This document shows, in pieces, positions 62,096 through 64,000 of a stretch of DNA of 64,000 nt. Source of the DNA: Vicinamibacteria bacterium. Lineage in GTDB: Bacteria > Acidobacteriota > Vicinamibacteria > Fen-336. How positions within the stretch are numbered: the first letter of the stretch is position 1; each line of letters opens with the position of its first letter. Location: the NCBI GenBank assembly GCA_025994075.1, contig JAMQGV010000040.1, positions 122,357 to 186,356 on the forward strand, in the 5' to 3' direction. A program made the translations under genes and the position numbers. The notes below the pieces were generated by a model that searched no databases, was not told the DNA's origin, and saw only the letters and a list, made by a program, of their open reading frames with translations.

Positions 62096-64000
62096 ATGAA
62101 TCCCGCCCCGCCGGACGCCGGCGCCACGCTCGCCGCCGGCGCGCGCCTCGCGGAACGCTTCGAGATCCGCCGCTTCCTGTCGAGCGGAGCCTCGGGCGAA
62201 GTCTATGCCGCGTTCGACCACAAGCTGGGCGAGGACGTCGCGATCAAGCTGCTGCGCCCGGAGATCGCGCACGACGCGCGGGTCGTCGAGCGCTTCCGCC
62301 GCGAGATCCAGCTCTCGCGACGGGTCGCGCACCCCAACGTCTGCCGCACGTTCAACCTCGAGCGCCAGCCCGGCGCCGGCGCCGACCTGGTGTTCGTCAG
62401 CATGCAGTTGCTGGAGGGCGAGACGCTGGAGGCGCGGCTGTCGCGCGGGCCGCTCGCGGAAGCCGAGGCGCTGCCGCTGCTCGAGCAGGTCGCGGCCGGT
62501 CTCGACGCGGCGCACGCCCAGGGCGTGATCCACCGCGACCTCAAGCCGGAGAACGTGATGCTGTGCGGCGCCGGCGGCGCGCGCGCGTACATCACGGACT
62601 TCGGCCTGGCCCGCTCGGTCTCGCCGGAGCGTCCCGGGCTCGTCTCCTCGGGACCCGGGTTGCGCGGCACGCCCCACGCGATGGCGCCGGAGCAGGTCGA
62701 AGACGGCGCGCTCGGGCCGTGGACCGACGTGTACGCCCTGGGCGTGCTCGCCTACCGCATGGTCACCGGCGCCTGGCCCTTCGAGGCCGACACGCCGGTG
62801 GCGGTCGCGGTGAAGCGGCTGACGCACCCGCCGCGGCCGCCGCGGGAGCGACGGCCCGATCTCGACCCGCGCTGGGAGGCCGCGATCCTGCAGGCGCTGC
62901 AGCGCGACCCCGCGGCGCGACCCGCGAGCGGCGCGGCGTTCGTGGCGTTGCTGTCGGGCCAGGCGCCGCCGGTTCCGGCGGCCGGCCCGCGCCGGGCCGT
63001 GCTCGTGGCGGGGGCGCTGGCGGCGGCGCTCGCCTCCGCGGCGACGCTGGCCCTCGCCTCGCGCACGCGGGCGCTGGATGCCGGCCAGGCCGCGCCGCCA
63101 CCGGTCGCGAGCGCCGTCCGCCCCGCCGTGGCCGTGCTCGCCTTCACGCCGCCGTCCGCTGACGAGGAGTGGATCGGCGAGGCCTTCGGCGAGTTGCTCG
63201 CGGCGGAAATGCGGGCCGGGTCGGCGCTGCGGGCGATCGAGCCAGCGCAGGCCGCCGCGCGGGGCGCGGGCAGCGGCCCGCTGGGCGCGGACTTCGGCGT
63301 CGACGGCCGGCTCGCGCGCGGCGAAGCGGGCGAGCTGCGGCTGGAAGCGGTGCTCGTCGACCTGCACAGCGGCCGCCGCCTGCTGACCCTCGCGGAGCGG
63401 GGGGAGCTGCGCGCCGTCGCGGCGGCCGCCGGCCGGCAGTTGCGCGCGGCGCTCGGCGCGCCTGCCCTGGCCGACCCGGCCGGCCTGCGCCGGGCGCTCC
63501 CGGCCGACGCTGCGGCGGCACAGGCGTACGCCGAGGGCCTGCGCCTGCTGCGCGCGTTCGATGCCGCGGCGGCCCGCGACCGGCTGCAGGCCTCGCTGGA
63601 GCGCGAGCCCGGGTTCGCCCCCGCCCGCGCCGCGCTCTCGCGGGCCTTCACGCTGCTGGGCCTCGGGCCCGCGGCCGAAGCCGAGGCACGCCGCGCGTTC
63701 GAGCTCTCGTCCGACCTCGCGCAGCCGGACCGGCTGGCCGTCGAGGCGCGCTGGCGGGAGACGCAGCGCGACTGGAAGGCGGCGATCGAGATCCACCGCG
63801 CGCTGCTCGGGTTCTTCCCCGACGACCTCGAGCACGGGCTCGCCCTGGCCGCCGCGCTGCACGACGATCACCGCCCGCGCGAGGCGCTCGCGACGCTGGC
63901 CCGGCTGCGCCACCTGCCCGCCCCGCACGGCACCGACCCGCGGCTCGACCTCGCGGAGGCCCGCGCCTGGGACGAGGCCGGCGACCTGCGCCGCGCGCGC
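62096..64000 (+). CDS. Ser/Thr protein kinase with periplasmic TolB/TPR-like region (runs off the end)
   Basis: At least 635 residues, open to the window end. Kinase domain about 20-290: LSSGASGEVYAA (Gly loop variant without the first usual GxG), VAIKLLRPEI, HRDLKPEN (about 145), DFGLAR (about 168), APEQVED (about 197). A membrane helix at about 302-322 (VLVAGALAAALASAATLALA) separates it from a TolB-like region (AVAVLAFTPPSADEEWIGEAF) and TPR-type helices. Unlike the two other kinases here, this one is membrane-spanning, so the TPR part would be periplasmic. Confidence 0.9.
   Translation, partial: MNPAPPDAGATLAAGARLAERFEIRRFLSSGASGEVYAAFDHKLGEDVAIKLLRPEIAHDARVVERFRREIQLSRRVAHPNVCRTFNLERQPGAGADLVFVSMQLLEGETLEARLSRGPLAEAEALPLLEQVAAGLDAAHAQGVIHRDLKPENVMLCGAGGARAYITDFGLARSVSPERPGLVSSGPGLRGTPHAMAPEQVEDGALGPWTDVYALGVLAYRMVTGAWPFEADTPVAVAVKRLTHPPRPPRERRPDLDPRWEAAILQALQRDPAARPASGAAFVALLSGQAPPVPAAGPRRAVLVAGALAAALASAATLALASRTRALDAGQAAPPPVASAVRPAVAVLAFTPPSADEEWIGEAFGELLAAEMRAGSALRAIEPAQAAARGAGSGPLGADFGVDGRLARGEAGELRLEAVLVDLHSGRRLLTLAERGELRAVAAAAGRQLRAALGAPALADPAGLRRALPADAAAAQAYAEGLRLLRAFDAAAARDRLQASLEREPGFAPARAALSRAFTLLGLGPAAEAEARRAFELSSDLAQPDRLAVEARWRETQRDWKAAIEIHRALLGFFPDDLEHGLALAAALHDDHRPREALATLARLRHLPAPHGTDPRLDLAEARAWDEAGDLRRAR

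Overview
The window is very GC-rich (roughly 70% or more) and about 95% coding, with genes packed in both directions and many overlapping start/stop codons (ATGA, GTGA, TGATG). It encodes LpxA and an outer-membrane beta-barrel, so the host is a diderm that makes lipid A. Three Ser/Thr kinases carry TolB-like and TPR tails, and there is a pilin-like helix of the IPSLLRARISANE type, pyruvate:ferredoxin oxidoreductase and a fused E2-E1 2-oxoglutarate dehydrogenase. Together these suggest an Acidobacteriota chromosome, possibly Thermoanaerobaculia-like. This is inference; Myxococcota or another deep diderm lineage is not excluded. I see no rRNA, tRNA, CRISPR array, insertion sequence, integrase or origin. 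No stretch over 300 bases lacks a gene; the longest gaps are 34042-34298 and 7157-7360, and both hold regulatory signals.

Layout. 1-3.9 kb: end of a membrane transporter, an exported alpha/beta hydrolase, a LysE exporter, an ArsC-like gene with an in-frame TGA read here as selenocysteine, a VapBC toxin-antitoxin pair and a two-domain VOC protein. 4.0-9.5 kb: a histidine kinase and NtrC-type regulator, then a three-gene envelope operon (Gly-rich exported protein, beta-barrel, DUF2202 protein) behind a sigma-54 promoter and two matching 16-bp palindromes. 9.5-19.9 kb: kinase/TPR protein, five-S1-domain protein, lipid kinase, SGNH/MBOAT O-acylation pair, M3 peptidase and a solute-binding protein. 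19.9-29.5 kb: Kgd-type 2-oxoglutarate dehydrogenase, an unknown membrane protein, lipase, LpxA, RCK potassium channel with a separate cyclic-nucleotide-binding protein, and a polytopic GT-C-like protein. 29.5-34.0 kb: a tightly coupled six-gene run (M48 protease, PilB-type ATPase, membrane protein, esterase, CoA-binding protein, ABM-like protein). 34-41.7 kb: an unknown gene pair behind a sigma-54-like site, AI-2E-type permease, ROK kinase, SlyX, second kinase/TPR protein and MFS transporter. 41.7-47.5 kb: NifJ, its DHOD-like partner and a split YeeE/YedE transporter.

47.5-56.1 kb holds the most unusual module, a seven-gene minus-strand operon. In transcription order it encodes a pentapeptide-repeat/SWIM protein, a BRCT-BRCT-SWIM protein, a small helical protein, a 369-residue unknown protein, a MoxR AAA+ ATPase, a DUF5682-type protein and a VWA protein. 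The AAA+, VWA and DUF5682 core resembles known ATPase/VWA systems of unresolved function. The DNA-repair-type BRCT domains and paired SWIM fingers suggest a sensing or targeting layer. 56.2-64 kb: an M48 protease fused to a pilin-like C-terminus, an exported TPR protein, glycerophosphodiesterase, formate-THF ligase and a third kinase/TPR protein that runs off the end.

A recurrent regulatory feature is a -10-like hexamer (GATAAT, TAGAAT, TAGGAT, TAGATT) only 6-11 bases before the start codon, often with no ribosome-binding site. This points to common leaderless transcription.
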